Below, piece after piece: positions 48,801 through 61,066 of a DNA stretch of 64,000 bases; positions within the stretch are counted from its first letter, which is position 1; every line of letters starts with the position of its first letter. Under the pieces are notes generated by a model, which searched no databases, had not been told where the DNA came from, and saw nothing but the letters and a program-made list of their open reading frames with translations. Location of the stretch: positions 2,099,111 to 2,163,110 of the forward strand of contig NC_135571.1 in the NCBI RefSeq assembly GCF_964340395.1, in the 5' to 3' direction. The stretch is from Glandiceps talaboti (Eukaryota; Hemichordata; Enteropneusta; Spengelidae). Position numbers and translations under genes: made by a program.

Positions 48801-49058
48801 GTTGTAAAGTACGCAGAATACGGTCCCAGTCCAATAAACATCAACTTTTCAAGACCTGTTTGGACCATGACATTCTACTTGTCCAGCCTATATGCATACA
48901 TGTAATTACAGAGTTAGGTTATATCAATGTCCTCACTTGGGATCTAGTCTAGCTGTACCGATTTATTACATCTGCCAGTCACTCTGACAGTGCTCAGCCC
49001 CAGGGTGAGTGTGGGTGGGTACTCCCATATACAGGTATACAACATGTAAATTCCCCAA
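45858..49058. other. Long stretch without recognisable genes
   Basis: About 3.2 kb of AT-rich sequence between convergent odf3 and sycp1. No open frame with family resemblance, no tRNA and no strong inverted repeat was found by eye. Confidence 0.5.
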
Positions 49059-49409
49059 GGCCAAAAAAATATATATATCTGGTTCTGGTTAGCGCATGCG
49101 TGCCCTGAATACCCCCACGTCGATCCTTTTTTTCCCGATAATTTTTGCTTTCCCATTCCTTATTTATTCCTGATATCAGGAGAACAAGCAGCTGAAATCT
49201 ACCCTACATGCCAAGACTGCTTAAATACAAAGCCTAAACTGCTTCGACGAAAAAGGAAGTTTTTCAAGAGATAAATATGATAGAACAGAGTATGTAAAGT
49301 GTCAAAAAAAATGTGTATTTACTAAAAAAAAATTGAAAAAAAAAAATTGCGTTGTCGCACCACTTTAGAAAGTTTACCCTGACCAGAACCAGATATATAT
49401 TTTTTGGCC
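49059..49409. mobile_element. MITE with 31 bp TIRs
   Basis: GGCCAAAAAAATATATATAT then CTGGTTCTGGT on the left is mirrored by ACCAGAACCAG then ATATATATTTTTTGGCC on the right. The 351 bp interior has no coding capacity. Confidence 0.85.
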
Positions 49410-49920
49410 TATCACATGATAGACCCCAATGATCAGGTCATTACATAAAGAGATAAAAATTATGTAATGTGAGAATGTTCATGGACTCTGGGTTCATACT
49501 TATGAGGAAGTGTTTGTTGTTTTACTTACATATTAATCATTTACTACACTTTATTGTGCAGCAGATATTTTCATCCTCTGTCCCACAGGTGGCACATGTT
49601 AGCTATATTACCTGGGTGCTAGGCTAGCCCGGCAAGTATATGAAACAGGTAACATTAATTGAAATTAATTCTATCGGCAATAAATATCATAATATCTGCT
49701 TTAAATTAATGATCAATACTTACAATATATACAGGTAAACTCTAAAACATTTTGACAAAAGGAACGGAGTCGAAATTCATCTATTTCTCCTTTACAACTT
49801 CTAAAATGATTCAATTGCAAACTACAATCTAAAACTAAATTCCAGTGAAATGGGGTATTAATCATGACATATAGCTGAAATTTTCAGAAAACAGTTTGTC
49901 TGAAGTTTATGCTCTGTCTG

Positions 49921-50034
<114 letters not shown>

Positions 50035-50091
50035 TTTTAGTGGTGAAATGTTTTGACATTAGTGACGGTAAATTTTATGCATGCAATCAAA

Positions 50092-51180
50092 ACTGATCAC
50101 GCAAGCTAAGACTGGTTTTGTTCTGTAGACATAGACAAATCTTATGCCTACATTAACCACTTAATGACTTGGTTTCTGTAACTGTATTTAATTACATCCC
50201 AAATATAGGGTATCAGGCTTAAAACAAAGAAAGTACACTTGCATCAATGACTGTTCTATTGTATGTAATATTGATGGCGTCAACTGATAATCTGTTCCAG
50301 CAATCAGCTTGTTTGAAATCCTTGCTTTCTGATCACGCAAGCTAAGACTGGTTTTGTTCTGTAGACACAGACAAATCTTATGCCTACATTAACCACGGGA
50401 TCCATGTAAATGACCAAAACTGACAACATACACAGTACCAGCAAGTTAACCACTGTGTTTGTTCTTTACACACAGACACATTTTTAATATGTCCACATAA
50501 AACAAAGAAACCACAGTTGCATCAGTGACTATTCCATTGTTTGCAATAGTGATGGTATATCAACAGCTTATCTTTTTCAGCAAATCAGTTTATATCATAT
50601 CCTTGCTTTCTGTATAGGGTTCTAATCAAGTTATCAAAACAGATAACATATATAGCACCACCAAGCTGTGGTGTTAATTCTGTAGGCATACACAAATTTT
50701 ATGTCTATCTAAACAAAGAAAGTACAGTTGCACAAATGACTACTGTATTGTATGCAATGTTGATGATATCAACAATTAATCTTTTTTAGCAATCAGTTTG
50801 ACACGCTTGCTTTCTCTAGAGTTTTACACAAATTATTAAAATTCATATACAGTTAGCCTGTAAAGTACGCCATTGTGGGGTGGTGAGGGTGGAACAACAC
50901 AATTATGTATCTTGCAGTCTAATATACAGTGCCAGCAAGCTAAGCACTGCGTGTTTATTCTGTAAACACACATTCTATGTCTGCATAAAGCAAAAATAAA
51001 AAGTACAGTTGCATCCGTCACTATTCTTTTGTATGCAATATTCAAAAGTTAATCTTTTTCAACAATCAGCTTGTCTGACCACACTGACCCTACACGAAAG
51101 GGTCTATGACATATTTGCTTTCTGTAGCATTTTATGCAAACTATCAAAACTGACAAAAATGCAATATTGATGGCATCAGC
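50092..51180. repeat. Diverged tandem satellite of about 235-250 bp
   Basis: Four to five units share GATCACGCAAGCTAAGACTG or AGCAAGCTAAGCACTG, TTCTGTAGACA...ACAAATTTTATG, AAAGTACAGTTGCAT and AATCAGCTTG followed by TTGCTTTCT. The first two units are nearly identical at their starts; later ones are diverged. One unit is interrupted by a MITE at 50,854-50,921. Confidence 0.8.
50854..50921. mobile_element. MITE family S (TAGTCTGTAAG ends), deleted copy
   Basis: TAGCCTGTAAAGTACGCCA at one end and ATGTATCTTGCAGTCTA at the other. It is 68 bp, lacks the CGCCCTCACAC centre of fuller copies, and is inserted in the tandem satellite. Confidence 0.75.
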
Positions 51181-51445
51181 TAAACTTACTGTAACTTATA
51201 CTGTGTTAAAACATTTATTTTCATAATCCACAAATGGGGGCACGGCAGTCTGCATATTTTTGTTGAATAAATGTTTCCACATTCAAATGAATAACACTGG
51301 ATTTGACATGTCAATTTAAAAAACAAATCAAACTTTTAACTTTAACTTTAAGTAAACAATACGTGTTAAACTTCAAGTGCAAAGTGTTTCAAACTTTTAA
51401 CAAAAAATTTCACTTTTAATCCTCAAGATTAAAACAATTCCTATA

Positions 51446-51742
51446 AATTGATCAAATTTTAAATATCTGAATGAATCATGTAGAATAACTTAATAAATCT
51501 ATTTTTTATTTTAAATGAAGATATCAATTTTTAAATATCTGAATGATTCATTTAGAATAAATTGATAAATATATTTTGTATTTTAAATAATTGACCAAAT
51601 TTTAAATATCAGAATGGTTCATATAGAATAAATTGATAACTATAAAGTATATTTTTTTTATTTTAAATAGAAATTGATCAAATTCTAAATATCTGAATGA
51701 TTCATGTAGAATAAATCAATTAATAAATATATTTATTTTAAA
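51446..51742. repeat. AT-rich tandem repeat of about 75 bp, four units
   Basis: Each unit has TTTTAAATATCTGAATGATT followed by CAT.TAGAATAA and ATATATTT.TATTTTAAAT. It ends just at the 3' end of sycp1 and supplies its probable AATAAA (TTTATT on the plus strand near 51,731). Confidence 0.85.
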
Positions 51743-51765
51743 TAACGTTAGAAATATTTGCATAC

Positions 51766-54700
51766 TTAGTCGTCAGTAAATCCATACACAGAATCAGTAT
51801 CAAACCAATCTAATATATCATCACTTTTCTTAGTATTTCCTACTTTCTTTTTCTTGGTCTTCTTAGGTGATGTCCCATAACATCTAACGTTGTACTGTTT
51901 TTTAGGAGTTTTCTTGACGTTACCCAATACACTTCCTTTCTTTTCCTTTACCTGTATTGAACAATAAAAAACTGTCAAATATCTCTTTTGTCCATTTGAA
52001 ACTGTTATTTTTACCTGATATTTTGTTGTTCACTACATCAAGAAATAACGTGGTGAAATAATTGTCAAATTTATCTATTGAATGATTGAAATTGTAGTTC
52101 TTCCCTGATATTTTGTTGTTCATTAGTCCGTGAAGTACGCCATGATGGGGCGCCCTCACACATCAGTCAACCTCTCCCATGACACACGATGTAGCTTACA
52201 GTCGATGTTGTTCATTGCATCAAGAAATAACCTGTGTTGAAATTAACAGCTGTCAAATATCTCTTTTGAAAAATATGAAACAGCTATTCTTTCCTGATAT
52301 TTTGTTGGTCAATGCACCACACAACTTTTTTTGATAAAACAGTTTAATAGATTGTAGTGAAACACTGGAACAGCAGTGACATTACTCATTTTAAAAAGTG
52401 AAATTTTTTCCTCATATTTTGTTGTTCACTGCAAGTTTTTAGTAAGTTTAAAATCTCAGTTTAGACTAGGATTAAATTGTGTGTCTGACGGAACTTTATA
52501 TAAAGTCATATCCTTATCTATTTATACCTGACTTCCCCAATAAACAGTGTAATTGTTCAGTTTTTTTATTTATTTGTATTTTTTGCTTAGGCTTAAAAAA
52601 AATGTGTGGTTCTAATTACATTCAATTTTAAAAAAGATGGGTAGGTAGATTTTTTATTTAAATTTTTTTTTTTTTTATATGTGAGTGTCTAGTTCAGATA
52701 GTTATGTTTTCTGTTGTTTTCTATATGGTCTCTGTGTTATTGGCTTCCTCTTATTAGATGTACAGCCATTACAGATTGGAAGAACAGTTTTATATTGTCT
52801 TTTTCCCATGTCAGTTTAGGCATCCACTATTTCGTGCGAGACTTCACAATTTTAGCGATTTTTTTTTCTTGAATATGTAAAATAAAGTTTAGGGTCGGTG
52901 TGAAAAACTAGGTGGGGGCGGGTACCAAACAACTTTTTTTTATTTGGCCTTACTAGTATTACTAACTAATACAAAGCAGGGGCATTGAAACCCTGGCTAT
53001 TTAATCATGTTGACTCATGAAACATATTAAATTTCAACATTTAGTAAAAGTAAACAGCTGCTGGCCAAATCCAATTTATCATTTCAATTCTATTCATATT
53101 TGAAAATGTTTGAACAAGACTAATTACATACTTTTAACCTATTATTTCAATTGAATTTATGTGTGAAAATATTTGCTCATGGATAATTAAGCCATTAAAT
53201 TAACTCAATACAAACTGAATAGTGTTATAGTATAGTAATGAAACAGTTACATTCTGATACCTGCTAGACTAGAAATAGTCTGTATGATATAGAAATTTGT
53301 GGCATGCTATCAGGCAGCACTCAAGAAGCCTGATAGGACAGAACAACACGACGTACCTTACAGTCAAGTCGAGAAACTATATATATGGGTACATTTTCTA
53401 TAACCTCTCTCTATCCATCGTTTAGTCAAATACCTTTCTCTAGCACATTACGTTCTTACCACCTACAGCAAACGTTTAATGCTATAAGGGCGCTGATATA
53501 AACGTGATGACGTTATCATGTTCGCAAATGACTTACTTTAAGCCTAGAGGTTGAGTTTGTAGTAACCTGAACAAATTAACCAATTACAATCACCTGTCAG
53601 TGTGTGATGGATTACTACTGACATGCACTGTTCACTTGAGATTTATTATATAGCTAGATCTTTGGTAGAATTTGGCCAATTGACTCATTGTGGAGACAGA
53701 GATCGTAGAGCCCACGAGCCCACACATATACCGTTCTACACTAAATTTTAATTTGGCTGTCAACTAGAACAAACATGTCTGGAAAACGGATAAACGTTCC
53801 AGGTTATCCGCACATAGCTCGGAGAATTACTGTATAGTGACAGGTTTGAGAATGACGTCCCCGGTCTGTATGTAGTTATGATATGGGTAAATGCTGAGTG
53901 AGTAAGAATGAAGTATTTGAACACAACTAATGGTTTGTGTAATCAGGCAGAGGGATTACCAGTGCTTGAATGTAGAATAAATAGACCAATACACACACAT
54001 GTTTTAGTTGTCTAAGTGACTGACTGCAGTACTATTTATATTAAACTCAGCTGTCACCATATTCTCACAATGCCTAGTCATTTGCACTTTGATCTCAAAA
54101 TGATTAGCTATAAACATTATTACCATTTAAGTTAGACTGTGGGGGGGTCATTGGTCCCTGACTTACATACAGGACTTTATTGTGACCCCACTATTGAGCA
54201 TAATTACTTTCATTTATGTCAACTTATACAAGTATTTGAATGGTTGTGCAGTATGTATGGAAGGTATGCAATATGGTTTAACAATGGAAGCAAATTTAAA
54301 ACTAACTATTTCAATTTAAATTCTACTTTATTTTTGGCAGTGTGCCTTCTAATGATAGATTGAAAGATCAGCCGTGTCGTAGGTGCTCTTATCTGAAATT
54401 TTCACAAAGGGGAGGGATGATCTGATGTTCCTGGTGATGTACAATTGCAGACATCAGATAGTGGATGAACAGAACCTGTTACAAACATGGAAAGTAAACA
54501 AATGAATTGGATTAATAACACTTGGCACATTGGACATTGGAACAGCAGAGACTTGTATTACATTCCATCATTTGATAAGAACAGTTTAAGGCCACTTTAC
54601 ATAATAGCTTGTCCAGACTGTCACAAACAAATGTTCAGTCCCCTAGTAATATTACATGTACACATAAAGAGGCCATAAAACTGTTCTTATCAAACCATGG

Positions 54701-56214
54701 TGTAATACAAGTCTCTGCTGTTCCAACATGCTGAACCAATTAAGTGTTATTAATCCAATTCAATTGTTTATTTTCCCTGTTTGTAACAGGTTAATTCCCT
54801 TGTTCAGGGTCTGATGTCAGCAGATGTTATAGTCTATGATCTTTAATACATTAGAGATTAAGACTGTAAAATATATACTATAGCCAATTATTTTGTTGTT
54901 GTCACTGCAAGTCAAAACTTTTGGTGAAAAGTGACATTTCTTGTAAGTCATCACATAGTAAGAGATAGGGGAATACCAAAGTTTGGTGTGTCACTAGAAA
55001 TTATGTGTCAGCTAGTGATGTATCATATTGGCTTTAAATAGAGGACACACTGATTCTAGGTATACATGTCCTTGGCTTTTATAGTAGTATATATTACTCT
55101 GGTACAATCAAGGCTTTGGTTTACTAAGATAGACACAAACTAAAACTAATGTCACAATTAACATATTAATACAACAGTGATAAGCTGTTGAATGGATGTT
55201 GGTTTAATTATCAGGGGTGAACAAATCCACTGGTCCTGGTCCTGGGTCTGGGACCAACGATTTTTTTGGGTGGACCACACAGATTTTACCTTGTCTGGTC
55301 CATTGGACCAGTACCTAATTACTGTTTAGTAACTATGTTAAAAAGTCGTCTGAATATACAGATTCATAGGTAAGATTTAATGTTTAACATAAGCGGGACC
55401 TTGGACCACTGAATTTTTAGGGCACTGGTCCGGGGACCACCAGTTCACAAAATGATTTGTTCAGCCCTGATTATATTCTCAGTAGGGCAGCTCTCTGCAA
55501 GTTAGTTTTTAACTCGCTTTATGGGGCATTGCAGTAGACAGTAGACAGAATACAGTAACCATAAACTGACAGTGTCTTTGAGTACACCATGATGCTACAC
55601 TGTTAAATGCTACAAAGCAATAAATGGCATTGAGAGCTAGATGATTGTAATGGGGTCTGTGTGAAAGGTGAAGATGACAAGTTGAGGAGGTCAGTCAATA
55701 TATTGCACACTTTGAATTGGACAGTATGTGTTACATACGTCATTGCACTTAAATGGGACAAGTAGTAGAAACACAATATTTTGAAGTTCAAATAATTGAA
55801 ATGTGTTCACTAGCTGCCACCATAGTGTAAAAACACAATACATGTATTTTGAAGTGCAAATAATGGCAGTTTGTTCATTGCCACCACAGTGTAGAGCCAC
55901 AATATTTTGAAGTTCAAATAATTGCAATTTGTGCATTCATTGCCAGCACATTGTAGGGCCACAATATTTTGAAGTTCAAATAATTGCAATTTGTTTACAG
56001 CAAGTACACAGTAAAAAACACAATATTTTGAAGTTCAAATAATTGAAATTTAGGAATTTTCATTACTAATAACGATAAATATACTTGTTACTGTACCTGT
56101 TTTTTGCCAGTTGCATACAGTGTTGATATATCATCATCATCATCTGCAAACAAATCCTCAAACTGACTCATTTCAGCAGTTTTAGTCTCTTCCTTTCTCT
56201 CAGGTTTCATCTGT

Positions 56215-56293
<79 letters not shown>

Positions 56294-56390
56294 TAATCAA
56301 TCAACCAACCAACCAACCAACCAGTCAGTCAGTCAGTCAGTCAGTCAATCAATCAATCAACCAACCAACAAGTCAGTCAGTCAATCAATA

Positions 56391-56444
<54 letters not shown>

Positions 56445-59400
56445 CTAGCTAGCCAGCCAATCAGTCAAATAATTCAACCACTCAAATTACTGTATGTGGG
56501 GTTGTACTTGTGAACGACCACTTGTTATGCACAGAGTTGCAAGCACAGATGTTCGATTTGACATCACAGGGAAATTAACATCCCAACACAAGTAAAAAAA
56601 AAGACTTGGATTTTTAATCTCGAGTGTTGCCTCGAGTGTTGCCGCTGAAAAGTTATTACCATTTCCTTTGAAATGTAGGTGTAACCAGATTTTATGAGAT
56701 TGACAACATTTTGGAGGACTAATAAGTTTACAGCACTGCATGCTTACACACCCTCGTGAACTTAAATCTTTTGTAGTAGCTGGACACCTAAATATGTGCC
56801 AATAAAACTATTTATTTGCTATAGTTATTAACATGGGTTTGTATACTTGTGAATGCCTATTTGTTATGCGTAGAATGTACAAGCAGACATTTAATTTGTC
56901 ATCGTAGGGGAACATCACAATCAGCACATGACAGCTTAGCAACATCACTTTATGTGATTATCACTATATATCTGTTTGTCCAGACTGTAAGCTATGCTGT
57001 GTTGTTCAGCCCAGTATCAGGCTTCATTCTAAATAGTCTGTAAGTACGCTGTGATAGGGCGCCCTCACACATCGCCAACTCCTTTAGATAGAGCAGACCA
57101 ATGAGGATGGAGTGACACAATTAATGTATCTTACAGTCTAGCCTTCTAAACTAATTTTTAGTGCTGGCTGATAGCGTGGCATGAATGTTGTATTTTATAG
57201 ACTTCATCATGTCATATGACTTTTTTGAAGAAAGAATCTAACCAATGACAGCATCTATATAATCAGTGAGGGGTAATAATTTTCTATTAATTATACTAAG
57301 TATTAAACTCATCACATGATTTAACAGAAGTAAGTTAATTCACCTTTTTGCTTTTATACTGTATGGGTTTACCCCGTGGTACTGGTTTCAGAGGTTCCTT
57401 CACTACTGCAGGGGAATGTTTGGTGGATGCTTTCAAAGCTGGTGATTTCACACATAGTGGTGTCACTGCTTGGCTAGGTTTTCCATGCATTGCTGGTGTC
57501 AGAGCCATTTGAACATTCTCTAGCTTTGAGGAGAATAACAATAAATTTTACATGAAATATAAGTTAATAAAACCACTGATTTTTTTTAATACAGATTAAA
57601 CAACACGACCCATAACAGGAAGGATATATAGGGCACTGTTTTATCTTTTGATATATATACAGTCAAACCTGTGTATAGTGGTCAGCCAAGGGACCAACAA
57701 AATGTGGCCACTATAGAGAGGTGACCTTTCTGTAGAGGGTTGGTTGTTTTTGTAATCGGGTGGCCAAAACATTTAGAAGTTAAGAGAAGTCGGGAACCAA
57801 ACTAAATACAACACAATATTAAGGGTTTCAAAACTAATTATTTAATCTCAGTATCTCACATCAAAAATACATGTACATGTATTTACAATTCAATGACAAC
57901 TCTGCTTTGCATACATTCTAGAAGTAATTTTGCAGTTTCTGTGAAAAATATCAATCATGAATACAGTCTAGTCCTATTACAAATTTATGTAACAGCGTCT
58001 TTAAACCACTCCCACGTCAGCTTGTAGATTTCTTCGTTACCTGTCTTTCGAATCTTTCTTCTACGATCACCTGGTGCGTTGCTTTCGAACTCCTCCAAAA
58101 ATTCAGACCTGCGTTTCAGTATGTTCTGTATCTGGGTACGCCCAACACCATACTTCTCAGGCAGTACTGTAGTACTGTAGTAGTTTTTTTAATGTACTAA
58201 ATAGTTTTAAAGTGACCATATGGATGGCATAAAGGTATGTATTTTGGATATTTAATTCTTAAAGACAACTCTAGTGTGTTTTCTTACTTGAAAAGACTGT
58301 GAAACAGCATCAACCAAATCCATGTTTGTAACTCAATAAATTACAAAAAACTAAAAAGTGTGTAAAAAGTTTTTTATTTGTAAGTGCAATAATATTAATA
58401 ACACTGAACCCATGAGGGATGGCCCTCACTGGACTTCTTGGGAGACAAGTGTTTATATACTTAAGAACTATCCAGCATAAATAAAGATTATTATTAATAA
58501 TATAATATAATATTATATTATATTCTATATTTATAATATTTATTATAATACAATATTATATTATATATTTTCAATATTTTATAAATTTGTTTATAAGTTA
58601 TATATGATCAAATGAGTATAAATATATACCATCAAAATATACTTTGCAACATTTTGTTGTTGTTGTAAAGATAGTCTAAGATATTTATGTATAATTAAGA
58701 ACTAACCTCTAATTCCATTAACTGTGAAGTAGATGATGTTGTTGAATTAGTGTCAGCATCTGAATCATCTTCATTATCTGATGCAAATATCACTCTTCTT
58801 TTCTTGTTAGAACTAAAGTTGGACTGTTTTAAGATACTGTGTGGTGTTCTATTTTGTGGTGTTTTATACACTGGAGTTGATGGCTTTACTGAAAATAAAA
58901 AATTCATATAGATTTTAATGTTTTACTTTTTTTGACAAATCATGGTGTCTATCACGTACACTATAGAGCTGAAGGAAAGTGTGGTCAACTCTTATTTTAT
59001 TTTTCCCAGTTACTATTGTACTTACTTACTCGGGGTTAGTGCCCTCACATGGGCAAGTGCCCAGTGTGTTTGTTTAGACAAAGTCTATTTTTAGAATAGT
59101 TGCGGTTAACCGCCCACCCCACCCTCCTGACCATGTGATTGTTCATTTGTTCATCAAGGTACATGTAGTATACACTCTGTGTACTGGGATTAGCGTTCAC
59201 CTGGCTGTTTGCAATTACTTAATACTCAGATCGCTATTTTACACAAAAGAATACAATTACTTAAAACAAATTAAATAAAGAGTAAAAAAAAGCTCAGAGA
59301 CTTAAGTAATAGTCTGTTTCATATATAAATATGGATATCGTCATGGAAAATCAAATAATTTTTTCGTCAAATGTGTTGGAAGTTACCTGTGTAGAAAACT

Positions 59401-60939
59401 TCCTAAGTACCACAGAAACCATTTTTTCATCATTTCCTTTATGTAGTTAGTTTTTTTTCCAGTTTTGCACAAATCGTCATTCTGACTTCAATTCCACTAT
59501 TTTTCATTCTCATGGTACAGTTTATTTTATCTCCTGTATGACTTCAATTTAGCAGTATAGCATGTATATTATCCTGGTATAGCTATTTTGGATACCTTTG
59601 ATTGATGACCTGGGTGTCTGTGGTATAACACCCTGTGTAGTTTGTTTAGGTGTCACCATTCCAAGTAACTCTGCAGCCTGAGGAGTTCTTTGGACTGGTA
59701 ATGGTATATCTGGTGTAGAAGATTCCTTTTCTCTAGCCTCTTCTTTGTCTTTCACAGTCTTCTTAAAATCTTCAAACTCTTTTTGTAGTGTATCAAATTC
59801 AGTACTCTAGGTATAGTTATAAAAAATACAATATTGCAGATATAGCCAAATTTTGTTGTTGTACATGGGTCAGTATTAAGAAAACTGACATTTCTTGTGA
59901 GTTACCACATAGTAAGAGATAGAGGAATGCCGAATTTTGGTGCGTCACTAAAAATTGTGTGCGTCAGTGGCATGTTAAATTGACACTGTTGAAGAGCTTT
60001 ACAGAAACACATATTGCATGAACCTCAAGGGTATACATACTGTACCCTAGGTATCATATTAGATTTAAAAGTTTGAGTTAGAAAGAGAGTTGTCTTCCAA
60101 ACGAAAGAATGATATAACACCCAGTGTGCCCTCTAAGCCAACTTGACATGCCACTGATGCACACAATTTCTAGTGACGCACCAAGATTTGGTGTTCCCCT
60201 ATCTCTTACTACATGACCAACAAGAAATGCCAGTTTTGATTATTTTGACTCACAACACAAAAATTGGTGATCATACTGATAACACTTTATCCTTATGGCT
60301 CTACTGACAAGATATCACTGATAGAAGACCCTAAAGATGGAATCTTGTCACAACTGTCACTCCAACCTCTGGGTTATCTATAATGATAAGTTAATGCTGC
60401 ACTGATATGGCCCTCTATGTCCATTAAAGATGGTTTCTTTTGTTTTGTTTTATCATGTTCAACACAAAATTGTCTTGGATATTCAATTACAATTTACATC
60501 ATACTGAATATGGATTCTGGTACATCATTATCAATGACTATATATCATCATATCATATGGATTCTGATACATCATTATCAATGACTATCATCATAATCAT
60601 TAGTTAGCAAATACTTTGAACACACAAATTTGTGAATGCTACTTGAAACACAATATATTTCAGCACAAACCTTAGCTTCCATTTCTTCTTGTAATTGTTT
60701 GATATTTTTCTCCTTAGTTTCTTTTTCTTTTTCAACCTTGTCTATTTTCTTCTTCTGCTTAGTCTCTCCCTTCTTGAAGTCATTGATAGTTTTGTTCAAT
60801 TCTGATATCATCTGTTCCTGATTAAAGTATATATATTTTTTTGGTTAATGGTACGGTTTAGACATTACAGTTTTATCTTTCCTAGTCTACTTATGCATAA
60901 AAATTCAGGTAAAACTTTCATTCAATTGTATGCATATTC

Positions 60940-60975
<36 letters not shown>

Positions 60976-60988
60976 GCTCTCTCTCTCG

Positions 60989-61066
<78 letters not shown>

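Noticed and set aside
52200-52450. Possible extra sycp1 exon in the last intron
   Set aside because: Short frames exist, but none has acceptor and donor in phase with coiled-coil or motif content.
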